Origin: Cytophagales bacterium | Lineage (GTDB): Bacteria > Bacteroidota > Bacteroidia > Cytophagales > Spirosomataceae | Assembly: GCA_013298865.1 (NCBI GenBank) | Contig: JAAFJL010000042.1 | Coordinates: 1-33,278, forward strand | Length of the DNA: 33,278 bases | Direction of reading: 5' to 3' | Shown here: positions 30,995-33,278 of the stretch, one piece after another | Layout: each line of letters begins with the position of its first letter | Numbering within the stretch: position 1 is the stretch's first letter | Made by a program: the position numbers and the translations under genes | Notes under the pieces: generated by a model | Databases searched by the model: none | What the model saw: only the letters and a program-made list of their open reading frames with translations | What the model was told of the DNA's origin: nothing

Positions 30995-31844
30995 GTTTTT
31001 GGGACTAAGTATGGCTTCGGTTGGAGTCATACTTAGTAAAATATTCAGTTCAAAAAATGAAGATGAATTTTATGTTGAAAAAGAGAAATTTAACAATAAT
31101 GAGATGTTACAAAAAATAAGTGCTGACAAAAGAATTCCTCACGGTCAGGGGGCGTTTCAGATACGAATTTTATACCCAGGTTCAGCCATAAAAAGTAATG
31201 ATTCGGGCATTGGAACTATCGGACGGTTCGACCATGCCCAACTTACCCCAGGTGTATTTGTTGGAATGCACCCACACCAAAACGATGAGATTTTGTCGTA
31301 TCTCCGTAGTGGAAATTTAGTACACAAAGACTCTGAGGGTAAGCAAGTTACGGTATCTGCCACCAAAATAATGATGATGAATGCTGGTACAAAAATTTAT
31401 CACGAAGAGAGCATCCCGAACGATGGTAAGCCCGTAGAAATGTTGCAAATATTTCTACGTCCAGAAGCCAACGGATTAGAGCCAAATGTTGCTTTCCATG
31501 ATTTTGAAACAGTTTTTAGCGAAAACCAGTGGCGATTGGTGGCTGGGAATACATCAAATTCACCTTTAAAAATAAGAAGTAATACAAACGTTTGGGATGT
31601 AAGATTAGCTGAAAATAGTAATTTAACTTTACCACAATTTGATGCCACTAAAACTTATCTTTTGTATAATTTCAATGGAAAAATTACGGTAAATGACATC
31701 GTTTTAGAGAAAGGCGATAGTCTTTTAATCAAGAAAGAAGACATTAAAATTACTGCCAATGCATTATCAGATTTGGTTTTGTTTGTAACAGATGAAAACT
31801 CAACGTATTCGCAAACGGGTATGTTTAGTGGAAATAAAATGTAA
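30981..31844 (+). CDS. Pirin-like cupin with N-terminal hydrophobic segment
   Basis: The 287-residue protein has the pirin fold with metal ligands H97-x-H99 (GMHPHQNDEI), H141 and E143 (GTKIYHEESI), and SNDSGIGTIGRFDHAQ upstream as in the YhaK/YhhW group. The first 22 residues (MHRSKFLGLSMASVGVILSK) form a basic then hydrophobic segment, which may be a membrane anchor or export signal, unusual for a pirin. The start overlaps the SDR gene by 14 nt, so the two are coupled. It is the second pirin in 4 kb. It ends one base before a third copy of the shared promoter module. Confidence 0.8.
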   Translation: MHRSKFLGLSMASVGVILSKIFSSKNEDEFYVEKEKFNNNEMLQKISADKRIPHGQGAFQIRILYPGSAIKSNDSGIGTIGRFDHAQLTPGVFVGMHPHQNDEILSYLRSGNLVHKDSEGKQVTVSATKIMMMNAGTKIYHEESIPNDGKPVEMLQIFLRPEANGLEPNVAFHDFETVFSENQWRLVAGNTSNSPLKIRSNTNVWDVRLAENSNLTLPQFDATKTYLLYNFNGKITVNDIVLEKGDSLLIKKEDIKITANALSDLVLFVTDENSTYSQTGMFSGNKM

Positions 31845-31913
31845 AACCGAAAAAACTACCATTAATCAAGTAAATATTACCTTGAAACAGGGTGTTTCAA
31901 GGTAGTATCTTTG
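31845..31913 (+). promoter_or_regulatory. Shared promoter module C (porin gene)
   Basis: AACCGAAAAAACTACCATT starts at 31845, one base after the pirin stop, and 61 nt before the -7 box TATCTTTG (31906-31913). The -33 TTG is at 31882-31884 with a 21-nt spacer. An 11-bp perfect inverted repeat (TACCTTGAAAC and GTTTCAAGGTA, 31878-31904, 5-nt loop) covers the -33 region. A smaller palindrome AAACCGATAGGTTT lies at 31922-31935. Confidence 0.8.
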
Positions 31914-31957
31914 TATCATCAAAACCGATAGGTTTAAGTGATTTTAAAAATAAGAAG

Positions 31958-33278
31958 ATGAAAAAGATAATTTCGATAGTTTTAGGACTATTATTGACCA
32001 CCGAAATCATTACCGCACAAGCTCCTCAAAACCCTATCAGCATTTTGAGATATAATGATAATTTTAAGGCACTCAAAAACGATTCGACTAAAACTGGTAC
32101 GGAGAAATTGAAGTATATGGCTTTCGGGAAAAACACCTTTCTTTCGGTAGGTGGCGAAGTTAGAGAAGTGTATCAATACTTTGAAAATCAAAACTTTGGC
32201 GATGTTCCTCCTACTTTCAAAGAGGTTTCAACGGGGCAAGTTTGGCACAGAATAATGGCACACGCCAACTTAGAAATAGGCTCGAATGTGAGAGTTTTTT
32301 TTCAACTCAATAATACACTTCGTTTGTTCAATCCCAATCCACTAACTCCTGAAATTGACGAAAATGCGTTGAGCGTTCACCAAGCATTTTTGGATTGGAA
32401 TATGAATAAAAACTGGCAATTACGATTAGGTCGTCAAGAAATGGGCTATGGTAATAACAGAATCTTGACGTTCAGAGAAGGACCAAATACTCGCTTAACT
32501 TTTGACGCTGTCATTTTGAAATACAAAAATGCCAAACGTAAATTTGACTTCATAGCGGTGTCGCCCGTGATTTCAAAACCAGAAGCATTTGACGATGAAT
32601 CTTTGAAGGATTTTGTGGTGGGCGTATATGCTAATGAGGTAGTTGTACCAAAGCAATTTTTGTTGGATTATTATTTCCTAAATTTCACCTCCGACCAACG
32701 CAAATACAACTACGTAGCGGGTAAAGAAAACCGTCAAAACTACGGATTTAGGGCATTTTCTCAAAATCAAAAGTTCAATTATGAATTAGAAGGAACGTAT
32801 CAAATGGGTACTTTTAATGAACAAAAAATCAACGCTTTTGGACTTTCGGCGGACGTGAATTACAAATTATCAGAGAAAAACAACGTGATTTTGGGCGTGG
32901 CTGGCAACTATATTTCGGGTGATAAAGACCGTACAGATAATGTTTTGAACACGTATAACCTCATTTTCTCGAAGCCTTCATACGGTTTAGCTGCCCCCAT
33001 TGGTTCATCGAATATTGAAAATATTAACCCTTATATCAAACTAAATCCAACAAAAAAGTTACTTTTGCAAGCGGGCGTTTATTTTATGCAACGTAATAGT
33101 AACCAAGATGGAACGTATTCGCCTGGGATGAGCCAACTCAGACCCAACCGTGAAAAACTGTACGCCTCAACGTCTCGGGCAATCGGAACTCAGTATTCAT
33201 TAGAAACAAACTATATCCTCAATAATCATATTTCTTTTGCAGCCGACTTTGCTTATTTTCAAGCAGGTCAGTACGTAA
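31958..33278 (+). CDS. Alginate-export-type outer-membrane porin, cut by window edge
   Basis: An open frame begins at ATG 31958 with signal peptide MKKIISIVLGLLLTTEIITA and runs 440 codons to the window end without a stop. The mature part reads like the alginate_exp/AlgE-type barrel: KYMAFGKNTFLSVGGEVREV, VWHRIMAHANLEIGSNVRVF, LSVHQAFLDWNMNKNWQLRL, GRQEMGYGNNRILTFREGPN and TRLTFDAVILKY. Repeated amphipathic strands continue to the edge. It probably forms a channel for a small or oligomeric substrate. Promoter module C directly upstream ties it to the pirin and SDR units. The last base is an incomplete codon. Confidence 0.85.
   Translation, partial: MKKIISIVLGLLLTTEIITAQAPQNPISILRYNDNFKALKNDSTKTGTEKLKYMAFGKNTFLSVGGEVREVYQYFENQNFGDVPPTFKEVSTGQVWHRIMAHANLEIGSNVRVFFQLNNTLRLFNPNPLTPEIDENALSVHQAFLDWNMNKNWQLRLGRQEMGYGNNRILTFREGPNTRLTFDAVILKYKNAKRKFDFIAVSPVISKPEAFDDESLKDFVVGVYANEVVVPKQFLLDYYFLNFTSDQRKYNYVAGKENRQNYGFRAFSQNQKFNYELEGTYQMGTFNEQKINAFGLSADVNYKLSEKNNVILGVAGNYISGDKDRTDNVLNTYNLIFSKPSYGLAAPIGSSNIENINPYIKLNPTKKLLLQAGVYFMQRNSNQDGTYSPGMSQLRPNREKLYASTSRAIGTQYSLETNYILNNHISFAADFAYFQAGQYV

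Noticed and set aside
1..33278. tRNA, rRNA, CRISPR arrays, insertion sequences or prophage genes
   Set aside because: No cloverleaf-like, regularly spaced repeat, transposase or phage signature was found on reading either strand.

Overview
The window is one stretch of a low-GC, densely packed genome from the Bacteroidota, most likely the order Cytophagales. The evidence is a type IX secretion sorting domain on one exported protein, two TonB-type outer-membrane barrels with carboxypeptidase-like N-terminal domains, several lipoproteins with hydrophobic-C lipoboxes, LytTR two-component systems, and promoters with the Bacteroidetes -7 box TAnnTTTG. No rRNA, tRNA, CRISPR or transposase was seen. 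The genus cannot be fixed from sequence alone.

Layout. 1-0.8 kb: a minus-strand Uma2-type gene whose start codon abuts a 17-bp perfect inverted repeat, followed by a small gene cut by the window edge. 0.9-3.2 kb: an exported amidohydrolase and an alpha/beta-hydrolase lipoprotein. 3.3-7.1 kb: a tight five-gene operon (SDR, DoxX-like membrane protein, zinc-less medium-chain reductase, cysteine-containing ECF sigma factor, DUF2461). 7.3-13.0 kb: envelope proteins (DUF3471-like, DUF2911, PQQ-type sugar dehydrogenase lipoprotein, small barrel-like protein, TonB receptor). 13.1-14.9 kb: a LytS/LytTR two-component pair. 15.0-18.0 kb: a restriction-modification island, with a TdeIII-family endonuclease, a long cytosine-C5 methyltransferase and a convergent Eco47II-like endonuclease whose catalytic lysine appears lost. 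18.2-21.6 kb: an outer-membrane barrel and an AraC regulator. 21.7-24.9 kb (minus): an exported operon of a haloalkane-dehalogenase-like lipoprotein, a redoxin and a cytochrome c/copper monooxygenase with a T9SS domain. 25.0-26.9 kb (minus): a second LytTR two-component pair. 27.1-33.3 kb: pirins, NmrA-like and SDR reductases and a truncated alginate-export-type porin.

Two regulatory circuits are visible. (1) A near-identical element of about 27 bp lies upstream of both the second LytTR pair and the dehalogenase/redoxin/copper-monooxygenase operon, suggesting the LytTR regulator controls itself and that exported oxidative module. (2) Three transcription units in the last 6 kb (pirin, SDR/pirin, porin) share an AACCGAAAAAA element placed exactly 61 nt upstream of a TATCTTTG -7 box, defining a small regulon of pirins, atypical SDRs and a porin.

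The other main novelty is the restriction island: two unrelated endonuclease families, both known from GGNCC enzymes, sit either side of one methyltransferase. All family assignments are from reading motifs, not from database searches.
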